Shown: positions 55,810 to 64,000 of the stretch, one piece after another
Numbering within the stretch: the stretch's first letter is position 1
Layout of the letters: each line of letters starts with the position of its first letter
NCBI GenBank assembly: GCA_036365455.1
Contig: JAWQUS010000017.1
Location: 9,362,001 to 9,426,000 of the forward strand
Length of the DNA stretch: 64,000 nt
Direction of reading: 5' to 3'
From: Macrosoma leucophasiata
Taxonomy: Eukaryota > Arthropoda > Insecta > Lepidoptera > Hedylidae
The notes under the pieces: generated by a model
Seen by the model: only the letters and a program-made list of their open reading frames with translations
What the model was told of the DNA's origin: nothing
Databases searched by the model: none
Program-made: the position numbers and the translations under genes

Positions 55810-56299
55810 TATAAGTTTTTATGAGATTACATTCCGAGTTACGCGACAATGGCGCGGCAGCAACGCAGTAGAATATAGAGAAATATGATGCAGCAACGAG
55901 TTCAGAATCGTTGCACATTGCTTGTTTTTTTTTTTAGAAAGTGTTGTGTTGTTGTTCATGTTTTATAAAAAATTAAAATTGTCTAACATTGACTTATTAT
56001 GTACAATGGTATCTAGATATTTAATTTTGATTATCGATTTAGCCGCGAATTATTATTGTAAAGAACAATGGCGGTGTTGGCATTGGGCGTGTTAAGAGAT
56101 AAAAATAATATCGAAAAGTATTGTTATATTTTTACGAACTAACTTCGAATACCTACTATACATTAAATGAATCTGGGAATAAATAATACCAATCATTTAT
56201 TGCCTAAATTAATTTTGAAACGAAATACCGTCATTTTGAAATAATGACAGCATGAACAATTCCATGAAGCCATTACCTCTATGCATGAAGCTATAAATA
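55810..56299. other. Intergenic AT-rich stretch
   Basis: No gene or known repeat recognised. Confidence 0.45.
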
Positions 56300-56886
56300 A
56301 AACCGGTCAAGTGGGCTTCGGGCCACGCGTGGTATAGGAGTATTATTACATATTCTCTGGTGTAGGGTTCCGTAGACTTTAGGTTTGAATAATGTAATGA
56401 AAAAATAAATAAATGTTTTCTATGGACTTGTTCAGTTTTCGAGTAAAATTTTTCATTAAACATTTGGTAGACTATTATAAAAAAAAATAAAAACGTAACG
56501 TTTGAATTTCTAACAACAACCGTTCAGTTGGTAGAGGGAGGGGACACTTGACTTTAGCGAAAAATTGCAATTTAAAGCTTGAATAAGTCACGAACGAAAA
56601 AGAAAAATGATATAAAAACGTCCGTAACATTTTTGAAAGACCTATCCAACGATATCCCACACTATACAGAAAACGAAAATAGAAACATTTTCCGCACGTT
56701 ACATGTCCCCTACATGGTACCCTGAATATTTTATTTTCGTGTTTTTATTCTACCAACTTTTCGGCGTGATTAATGTGTATACTTGTGCCAAATTTCAAGT
56801 CTCTAGTACTAATAGTTTTTGTGCTAAACCTCGGAAATAAATAATTTTTTATTTTTAATTTTTTAATTTTAAGGAACCCTTAAAAA
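56300..56886 (-). repeat. Repeat family E variant 2, minus copy
   Basis: Inverse of the unit at 47813-48270: AAACCGGTCAAGTGGGCTTC at the left and AAGGAACCCTTA at the right. Shares GATACCCCACACTAT-type and GGGACACTTGAC blocks. Confidence 0.8.
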
Positions 56887-57101
56887 TGTAGACAACACTC
56901 AGAATTCATATTTGAAGAGTAAATAAAAATATCTACGAGTATATCCCTTTCACTCTTTCTAATGTACAAAGTAATTAGAAGATAGCGATACCAGTTGTCG
57001 TAGGTCAGCGGTTTTTTTTATGAAGACTGTAAACTTTTGGAAAATCAAATATTTGACGGAGCCATATCTAACATAAAACGAAACCTAGTACCCAAAATCC
57101 T

Positions 57102-57325
57102 AAGCAGTAGCCTATAAACATCTGTACAAAAACCAGAGGTCATAGTTCAGATCCGTTGCCACCCCTGAGACCTAAGTTGTTACGTCTCTGTGATAGTTAA
57201 TATAGGGCCATAGATTACCTACTATCTAACCGGAATACGATAGTGCTGAACACTATCATTTGGCGGCAGATAGAATGGGTAATGCAGTAGTGCCTGCGCC
57301 CTCGAGTCCCTGCACTGGAAACTAT
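57102..57325 (-). mobile_element. Family B retroposon, worn partial copy
   Basis: GCCTATAAACATCTGTACAA, CAGATCCGTTGCCACCCCTG, CTAACCGGAATACGATAGTG. Confidence 0.7.
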
Positions 57326-57335
57326 CAATGTTACA

Positions 57336-57647
57336 CATAGAGCAACTCGGCTCACGGGTCGCGGCGGACTGGAGGGGAGTAGCCATAACGTTTATTACCG
57401 ATGCAAAACAGTCTGTCATTTTTTGCGGGGGAAATACGTATGACACACACTCACACTACAAAAATCGTCTTTTATCACGAAACTCACACCTTGACTTCAA
57501 CAAAATACATAAACAATTTGACGCGCACATTTATATATCTGGGCGACAGGCATAGGTCCAATAATTGGTGGTTATTTTGACAGAGGGGAAAGCCTGTATA
57601 TGGCTCCCCTCCGGTCCGCCGAGGCCGGTGGCCCGGGTTGCTCTATG
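57336..57647 (+). mobile_element. hAT MITE, CATAGAGCAAC family (312 bp)
   Basis: CATAGAGCAACTCGGCTCAC at the left; inverse GTTGCTCTATG at the right. Flanks ATGTTACA (57328-57335) and ATGGTACA (57648-57655) match 7 of 8. Confidence 0.9.
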
Positions 57648-58109
57648 ATGGTACATGGCATCTGAACTCTAACACCCATATTTTAAGACCTTACTCGAAA
57701 CATTCCTTGACTCACATTCAGTTTAATAGAAATTCAGTTTAAAAGAAATCCATATTCTTAGTTGTAAGTATTTGTCAGTTAAGAGCCATTTAGACGGAGA
57801 TAGTTTCTCGTCTCGAAGATACGATTATCGAAGGAATATAAAACATGCGTTTCCGTCTAAACTCTTCTCTTCTCGCTCGTTGCCATGGGCGATAATCGCC
57901 TTGCAACGGAATATTTATTGTGTCCGTGTAAACAGCTAAACAGAATTTCAAAGATGACATATTTCGCACTGAAATCGGTTCAAACTGATTTGTACGATAC
58001 TCGTATGAACTTGAAATTAAGTCATACGAGATTGCGAATGTTATAGGAGGTCCACCGAAACCAGAAAAATTGAAAGGGGTCTACAAGAACAAAATAGTTT
58101 GGGAACCTC

Positions 58110-58320
58110 TGGCTTAGAGGCAAGATACAATCGGCTAGTTTCGACTTCGTACAGCGTTATCTCTGTTGCATACTGTGTTCTTAAGGACTGATAGTCCGCA
58201 TTGGTCAAAATGGTTGACAAATGACACATAGGTAGTGTGTGAAAGAGATAACGCTTACAGAATGGAAAATAGGCGAAGTCTCGATCTAAATTAGATGTGC
58301 AATATTTCTTGCTGGGTACT
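58110..58320. mobile_element. 'AATATTGCACAT' MITE, second copy
   Basis: Shares AATCGGCTAGTTTCGACTTC, AGCGTTATCTCT and GTGCAATATTTCTTG with 15154-15390, in the same family but diverged. Another scrap lies at 58785-58850. Confidence 0.65.
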
Positions 58321-58581
58321 GTGGAAGTGTGGATCAACATGTTCAATAAATAAATACTTTTTCGAGATTACTACGGTAAAAATAATAATAAAAATTGAAT
58401 TACAGATTGGAAGGCATTGAAGGTGGTCATAGCCACACTGTGATATTACTCGGTTATGACCAACGACTGTGTCCAATATCTTCATGAAAAAAGTACAGCA
58501 CCCGTGGCAGACATAACAATGAACTATCTTTGGCATAGGTACAAATCTAAGTCTGATATAAATCTAAATCTAAGTTTTTAC

Positions 58582-58775
58582 TGGTGATAGAGTACTCCAG
58601 TGACGGAGCTCGCGGGCGTAGGCACCACCGCATTACCTAATATACTTGCCGCTAAATGGTAGTGTTCAGCACTATGCGTGTCTATAGGCTGCAGACATCA
58701 AAACGTTGAAAAGTCACACAAACCTCTAGGAGGCCTTAATGCAAACATTCAAACATACATGCAAACACCCACGAA
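58582..58775. mobile_element. Family B copy with internal deletion, then SINE A scrap
   Basis: 58582-58690 joins the 5' half of family B (GTGATAGAGTACTCCAGTG to GTTCAGCACTAT) directly to GTGTCTATAGGCTGCAG from its 3' half. 58720-58775 is a minus-strand piece of SINE A. Confidence 0.7.
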
Positions 58776-58910
58776 ATTCTCTCTCGAAAACGTTGCTATC
58801 TCTTATACCATAACGCTCTACGCAGTCGAAACAAGCCGATCGTCTTTCGTAGGCCCGACACGTGGCTGGTTCTTTAATTTAATTCAGTTTTCAGTAATTG
58901 ATATGGTATC

Positions 58911-58916
58911 TTTATT
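58911..58916 (-). terminator. SPRING polyadenylation signal AATAAA
   Basis: AATAAA on the minus strand about 46 bp after the stop codon. Confidence 0.65.
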
Positions 58917-58961
58917 AATAAGGCATAAACTAGTGAGGATTTATCATTACACTCTATTAAA

Positions 58962-59168
58962 TTAACTGTAATCAGGCGGTCTGGTGCCCGGCGGTTCGTC
59001 GCCGAAACAATGTTTATGAGCCGGATCCTTGTACGAGTTCTCATGTAACACACTATGAGAGCTCGTTCGGCATTTCGTGAGGCATAGTTCGTAGTCATCG
59101 GTGAGTGAATGAAATAAAACATTCTCTTCCGCTGATAGTTTTGATAACACTATTTCCAGCATGTTTCT
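58962..59168 (-). CDS. SPRING coding exon 4
   Basis: Acceptor TTTCGTTTCAG. Encodes RNMLEIVLSKLSAEE, DDYELCLTKCRTSSHSVLHE and KHCFGDEPPGTRPPDYS, then TAA at 58962-58964. CRTSSxSVxHEN is the family signature. Confidence 0.96.
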   Translation of the reverse strand, partial: RNMLEIVLSKLSAEENVLFHSLTDDYELCLTKCRTSSHSVLHENSYKDPAHKHCFGDEPPGTRPPDYS

Positions 59169-62003
59169 CTGAAACGAAAAAAATATTTTTGTATAATACC
59201 GAACGTATTTTATAATTTTAAAACAATCTGATCTTGATTGACGGAATCACAATCGTATACCAAGTCGCAAAATGTAAACATTAACCCCCTTATTCATAAA
59301 CGTACATTAGATACGTTTTAGCTACAGAATGCTTTGTCTTTGTCAGCATTGTCAAATGTGCAGGATAGAAAAAGAGAAAAGAGAGATTAGCAACAGTTTA
59401 GCTAAAATACGTAGTATCATCGCACAAAAAGCCAAACAGCTTTGAAACAACAAGTTGGCTGCATAAAAACCTATGCGACCTTATTCCTTATCCTAAACTA
59501 GCGGTCCGCCCCGGCTTCGCACGGATGCAATGTTAGCACTCCTGAATAGTGTAGATTTCTGTTTGTGAAAGAATTTTCATAATCGGTTCAGTATTTACAA
59601 AGATTACCCCTATCTATTAGATAGCCCCTACAAACAAACAAACAAAGTTACAAACTTTACCTCTTTATAATATTATAGACGGGCCGTGCAGCAGAAATCG
59701 TACCTAATATTTTAATTTCACCATAACTTCAAAACCAAACGTCCATCTTTAATAATTCAAAGACCAAATAGGTATTATCTACATAAACTGTAGTAGTGAT
59801 GAAATCATTTATTTTGATAAGGATTAATAGCATGAGTAAAATAAATGTATTCCAAAAAATGCAAGATTTTTTAATAAAAAAATGGTTGTTGTGTCTCACT
59901 CGACATATAGGTATAGTATGTCGGGGACTGTTTTTGTAGATATTTATAAGATCTACAATTTAATTCGAACATTTTATGGTTCTATCTTTTATAGTTTAGG
60001 CAGCGCACGCAAAATAAGTAACTTTTCTATTTGATTTTTTATACCTTGGGTCTGGAAAACCCAAATATGTTACAGAACCCTATTTTTTCCAAAATAAAAT
60101 ATAGCTTATGTTACTCGTAGATAATGAAGCTTTCGAATGGTGAAAGAATTTTTAAAATCAGTCCAGTAGTTTTTGAGCCTATTCAATACAACCAAACAAC
60201 CATGCAAACAAAGTTTTCCTCTTTATAATATTAGTGTAGGTTTAGATAAGTTATTTCACATCTTAACACATTCAACACCACCTGTATAAGTGAATATACA
60301 CCCTTGTGTAATGCTCACAGGCCAGTGTACCTATATCTAGTAGATACTTAACTTCAGAGGTCAGTGTATAGGCGAAAGTACACCGCACTGAACATTTTCT
60401 TAGGCAATTTTATAGGCCTGGCTTTGACAAATTGTTTGGTGTATCTGAGGTATACAAATTTTGTGTAGTATAGGAGTTTCATATTTTTTAAGAATTAAAA
60501 AAATATTCATTTCCACAACATTTGCCAGTGGTCCCTTGGTGTTAAACATGTTGATAAGAATATCAAAAACTATGTTTACATACAATAGTACATTAACTGT
60601 TGTACATCGTACCAACATCTAAATTATCGTACGCCCCCATAACTATTGTGCCATGCCAACCCATTGCCAACCACTGAGCACTGGTGCAAACCATTTATTT
60701 ATAAGCATAGATTTGCTAGGCGGTAGAACATCTGTATTTGTGTTCATTTGTAAGTTTAATTTGCAATGGCATCTGATGAAAATAGACAATGGGCTGACTA
60801 AGTACTGTTTTGTTAATAAGGAATAAGAAGAAATGTCGAAGACTACAATTTTAATATATTATTTTATTACCTTTTTAGGATCTAAGCAGCAGGAAACGCA
60901 GTATTCATATATTATACAGCAATTGTTATCTTTACATGATAAACAGCTATATCTTTTCGTGAATTCGGCTTCTGTACTACAACAACTATTCTTAGCCAAA
61001 TCAGTCCTCTGACAAACATAGCCTGAAAAGAAAATACAAATGAACATTAAGTAGCTATTTGTTAAACTAATCTGCCATTTTGTTTCATAAATAAATAAAA
61101 TATATTTATCATCACTGTAGCAGGGTAAAAATATTTAGGACATCGTAAAAATGTTCTTTAGGTTCTCAAGATATTTCAAACTATTCCCTTTGGGCCTTTT
61201 GCTTTCGAATTTTTTGTACAAATATTTTATTCACTAATCATGTGAAACTTGAAAGGGGAGCCGGGATCTAAAAAAAAAACACAAAACACCAGGGAGAGGG
61301 GCAGTGGTGGGCAAAGAAGAGGCAGGGACGGTCCACCATGGGCTTCTGGGGGCCTCCAAAGATTGATTGGTTGCTGGGAACCATAAAAGATTTGTAGATC
61401 TTGTAAGACGCGACAAGAATACAGGTACAATCTAAGTTCACTTCATGAGAGGAGTTTTATTGCATCAGAGCAAGAATGGTCATTTATTGAAATATTTTTA
61501 TCGTGTAAATATGTAGTAATTAAACTATTACAGTATACTGTGATAAAACTTACCTCGGTCATCAACTATTAATGATTTTCCTTGTACAGAGTTTCTGCAA
61601 ATTATATCATCAGTGTCATTATGTTCTTGAAGAGTTCTCCAGACAAAAGGTTTCCGTTCTATAGATGATATGTCTTGGTATGTATTTCGACTGTTCCCCT
61701 GTAATCATTGATAGCTAGTTTTATTAACAAACAAGATAAAAATTTAAGTTTCATGTCTTACAATTTTTAATAAAAGCTGTTTAATATATTTATAATCATA
61801 GAAGTTGATTAATTCTCAAAAAGTAAAAAAATATTTAAATGAAACACTTGTCGGTCATATGGAGTGAATTGATTGTTGGTGAAAGAATTTAGTGGACTAA
61901 CCTCTCTCAGGAAACTAACAATACAATAGGTCAACGATGATGCGAATATAATACCCAATACGAGACGCCTTCGAATAAATCGTAATAACGCCGCGTACCA
62001 CAT
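58962..62003 (-). CDS. SPRING (C12orf49) homologue, complete, four exons
   Basis: Homologue of SPRING, the single-pass Golgi protein that supports site-1 protease and so SREBP activation in vertebrates. The exons total 660 nt: 219 residues plus stop, against 205 in human as I recall. MWYAALLRFIRRRLVLGIIF then ASSLTYCIVSFL form a short basic cytoplasmic start and one membrane segment (about 14-32), as in human. The lumenal part keeps the family's Cys-rich core: ICRNSVQGKSLIVDD, GYVCQRTDLAKNSCC, YEYCVSCCLDP, ELCLTKCRTSSHSVLHENSY, KHCFGDEPPG. All splice phases agree. The ATG at 62003-62001 is chosen because it gives the family N terminus; an upstream in-frame ATG at 62081 would add 26 residues. 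Insect lipid regulation differs from mammals, so the physiological role here is inference. Confidence 0.95.
59285..59411. mobile_element. Harbinger-like MITE, right-truncated copy in SPRING intron 3
   Basis: CCCCCTTATTCATAAACGTA start after TTAA; internal AGCAACAGTTTAGCTAAAAT; then cut off at ACGTAGTATC. Confidence 0.72.
59495..60245. repeat. 'CTAGCGGTCCGCCCCGGCTTCGC' repeats in SPRING intron 3
   Basis: 59500-59690 opens CTAGCGGTCCGCCCCGGCTT. 59990-60240 is a ~85-90% match to 45590-45830 (CCAAAATAAAATATA, CCAGTAGTTTTTGAGCCTAT, CTCTTTATAATATTAGTG). Confidence 0.75.
60246..60870. other. SPRING intron 3, proximal part
   Basis: AT-rich; no exon or repeat recognised. Confidence 0.45.
60871..61022 (-). 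CDS. SPRING coding exon 3 (Cys-rich core)
   Basis: Acceptor TTCTTTTCAG, donor GTAATA. Encodes YVCQRTDLAKNSCCSTEAEF, YSCLSCKDNNCC and YEYCVSCCLDPKK. Eleven Cys in 50 codons. Confidence 0.96.
61023..61553. other. SPRING intron 2
   Basis: 61235-61420 is a GC-richer insert (CACCAGGGAGAGGGGCAGTG; CCACCATGGGCTTCTGGGGG) with short proline-rich frames on the minus strand. It looks like an inserted repeat, but I cannot name it. Confidence 0.4.
61554..61698 (-). CDS. SPRING coding exon 2
   Basis: Acceptor ATGATTACAG, donor GTAAGT. Encodes GNSRNTYQDISSIERKPF and IICRNSVQGKSLIVDDR, the first part matching the variable stem, the second the conserved CRNSIQGKHLITD of vertebrates. Confidence 0.95.
61848..62003 (-). 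CDS. SPRING coding exon 1 (membrane anchor)
   Basis: 52 codons from ATG to a donor GTGTTT at 61842-61847. The donor is weak but the phase and protein match are right (FTPYDRQ then GNS). Contains the signal-anchor segment. Confidence 0.88.
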
Positions 62004-62747
62004 CTTTATATCGTAAGTGCTTGCTTGTTTACAGTTAAAACAATAATTAGTCGTCAAACATTCGATGTGAAATAATAACATGGTTTATTCAGGTTAAGAC
62101 AATAACGATGCGTACTCCTCAGCATCAGCACTATTTGAGACATGTATCACATATTTGACTATCGTAATCTCTCACATTTTAACTGAACAGCAAAAGAAGT
62201 TATAACATAACTGTACTGTACATTTATTTTAGATATGAATGTTTAAAATTGTTGGTCTGCACTTTTCTTTAGAAAAAAGCAAAAAAAACATTGACAAGTT
62301 TGACAACATTGAATTAACCATTGAGCTAAATACATGGAGGAGAAATACCTACAGAATTGGCGTGATTGCCTACAAAAATTTGGGCGATTACAATGGCCGC
62401 CTTTCATAGGGTTGTTTTCGATAAATATCGATATCATCTTCTAATACATGAGCGGTTAATATCGATATTTTATCAACACGAATTCTGATTCTTTTAAAGT
62501 ATGTATGCTTAGTCTTAGTTAAATCCACTCACTAAATTAGAGTTGAGTATAATTGTAATAATTATGATGTAGTAATAAAATGTATCCTGTGATTTGCATG
62601 CAAATTAAATGGTGAAAATAATTTAGACTCGATCACCTTGTCAATGGGTCGCGATCGACCCGAATCCCGACGAAGAAGTGATCGACTCAGGTCTAGGTGA
62701 AATATAAAAGAAAGCTATATTATATACTGAAGATCTTATGTACCTAT
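62004..62747. other. SPRING upstream region
   Basis: AT-rich. Contains the likely 5' UTR and promoter near 62004-62110 and otherwise nothing recognisable. A duplicated word AATATCGATAT occurs at 62425-62470. Confidence 0.45.
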
Positions 62748-63370
62748 TAGGGTTGTTGAGGAAGTGATTATGAGGAAGAGGAGGAGGAAGAGGAATTGTG
62801 ATGCGCCAATTTAGAGGATGCGGATGAGGAAGAGGATATTTTTATGAGGAAGAGGATGAGGAAGAGGAAGAGGAAGCAGATGACATAATAATAATAGCAA
62901 CTCTCGAAACGTCCCACTGCTGGGCACTGGGCACGAGTCTCTCCCCTTCTTGAGGGGAGGTCTGGAGCTTACTCCACCACGCTGCTCCAATGCGGGTTGG
63001 TGGAGTTACTTGCAAGGGTTAGTGGCCAATCCGCTGTCGGATGTTTTCAAACCGCCCATAAAGCCTCCGACAAGGTTTAACAACTGCTATCTGTCGATAG
63101 CAACCGGGACCGTCGGCGTCCTGCTCTCCGAAGCACGAAAATGCGCATTTTAATTTGCCACTAGTGGTCACACGTCACACACCCGACCGCACCCGTATCG
63201 CTTAATCGAGTAGATCACTTGGGTCCTACACCAGCCGGGAGGCCTTGCGCGCTACAGAAAGATGAGAAGAGGATGATACGAAGATATAAATACTAGCGGA
63301 TCCAACCTAAAATCCGCTGTCCTGTCTCTATCTACTTAACTAAGTATATATATATACAAAAAAAAAAAAG

Positions 63371-63423
63371 AATTAAAAGAGCATTTTGTAGTGGTTGGTC
63401 CACTACAAAATGTTCTTTTAATT
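63371..63423. repeat. 24-bp snap-back palindrome (1 mismatch), absent from the sister copy
   Basis: AATTAAAAGAGCATTTTGTA plus GTGG (63371-63394), loop TTGGT, inverse at 63400-63423. Copy 1 (30660-30705) has only the right arm. Confidence 0.92.
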
Positions 63424-63499
63424 ATTTTTACTATGAATCTAAAATCTAAACCATTCTCAAAACACATACGATAAAGAATCATCAAAATTGGTCCAGCAG

Positions 63500-64000
63500 T
63501 TAAGGGCGAGTTCAGTGACATATCTACACAACGACATTGCTAAGGCCTTTGACCGGGTCTGGCACAGGGCACTTCTCGCGAAACTTCCATCATACGGTCT
63601 TCCCGAGAGGCTATGCAACTGGACAGCCAGCTTTCTGTCTGAGTGTTATATACAAGTCTTAGTTGACTGTCAGCGCTCAGACAGACTACCTATCAACGCT
63701 GGTGTGCCGCAAGGCTCTGTGCTATCTCCCACGCTTTTTCTTCTACACATCAATGAAATGTTGGAGCAAAACTCCAATTTTCATTGCTAGACCGATGATA
63801 GTACGGGATATGCACACTAAACTAGCCGTGCAAATGCCTCTCGGACACGTATCGAGGAAAGAAGGACTAGACTTGTGTCTGAAATCGAGCACTCTCTGGA
63901 GCGGGTCTCGGATTGGGGTCGACTTAATTTAATGCAGTTCAACCCCTCGAGGACACAAGTCTGCACGTTCACCGCTAAAAAAACGCTATGCATTGTAGCA
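63500..64000 (+). pseudogene. LINE reverse transcriptase fragment in the second composite copy
   Basis: Same frame as 30790-31517: DIAKAFDRVWHRALLAKLPS and NAGVPQGSVLSPTLFLLHIN. A TAG stop follows FHC at 63788-63790, where copy 1 reads Tyr (FHCYTDDS), so this copy is broken just before the TDD box. Confidence 0.88.

Larger units (their letters stand above)
62748..64000. mobile_element. Composite hAT-like element, second copy (runs off right edge)
   Basis: Begins TAGGGTTGTTGAGGAAGTGA exactly like 30143 and follows the same order: purine-rich GAGGAAGAGG block (longer here), 'CCCACTGCTGGG' repeat (62887-63250), linker, LINE reverse transcriptase. Differences from copy 1 include extra GAGGAA units and an insertion of about 70 bp at 63318-63390 that forms a palindrome with the following sequence. 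The right end is outside the window. Confidence 0.8.

Noticed and set aside
61227..61430. Proline-rich frames in SPRING intron 2
   Set aside because: Two overlapping frames, no splice support and no known motif; more likely part of an inserted repeat.

Overview
The window looks like nuclear DNA from a moth or butterfly (Lepidoptera). It is AT-rich, has many short TACCTA-type words, carries small spliced genes with animal splice sites, and most of its length is lepidopteran-style mobile DNA: tRNA-headed SINEs, LINE fragments, hAT, mariner, pogo and Harbinger-like elements. The species assignment is an inference from repeat style and protein similarity.

Three cellular genes can be supported, all on the minus strand. 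(1) 230-930 is the 5' end of RPA1, the large subunit of replication protein A, running off the left edge. (2) 12523-44835 is a complete gamma-glutamyltransferase. Nine coding exons join in phase to 580 codons plus a stop. The first coding exon has only 11 nt and lies behind a 21-kb first intron. (3) 58962-62003 is a complete four-exon SPRING (C12orf49-like) gene, a Golgi membrane factor of the SREBP/site-1-protease pathway. The three genes have no evident functional link.

The rest is repeats. 1-12 kb: RPA1 promoter, SINEs, a LINE 3' end, and a mariner-like element (5769-8997) holding a large fold-back block. 12-24 kb: GGT body, with introns holding SINEs, a GC-rich tandem block, a BEL/Pao pol-env relic, a pogo-like derivative and a decayed duplicate of exon 5. 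24-45 kb: GGT intron 1, with a 3.5-kb hAT element with FAM200/ZBED5-like transposase remains (25438-28977), a 2.5-kb composite hAT-like element carrying LINE reverse transcriptase (30143-32646), and several copies of a hAT MITE family. 45-59 kb: intergenic repeats, including a transposon-like unit that codes only for a DNA-binding domain (54359-55807). 62-64 kb: a second copy of the composite element, cut by the window edge.

The two strongest unexplained patterns are the composite DNA transposon that seems to have moved twice with the same captured LINE cargo, and at least fourteen near-perfect snap-back palindromes with very short loops. Two of these palindromes sit inside repeat copies whose sister copies lack them.
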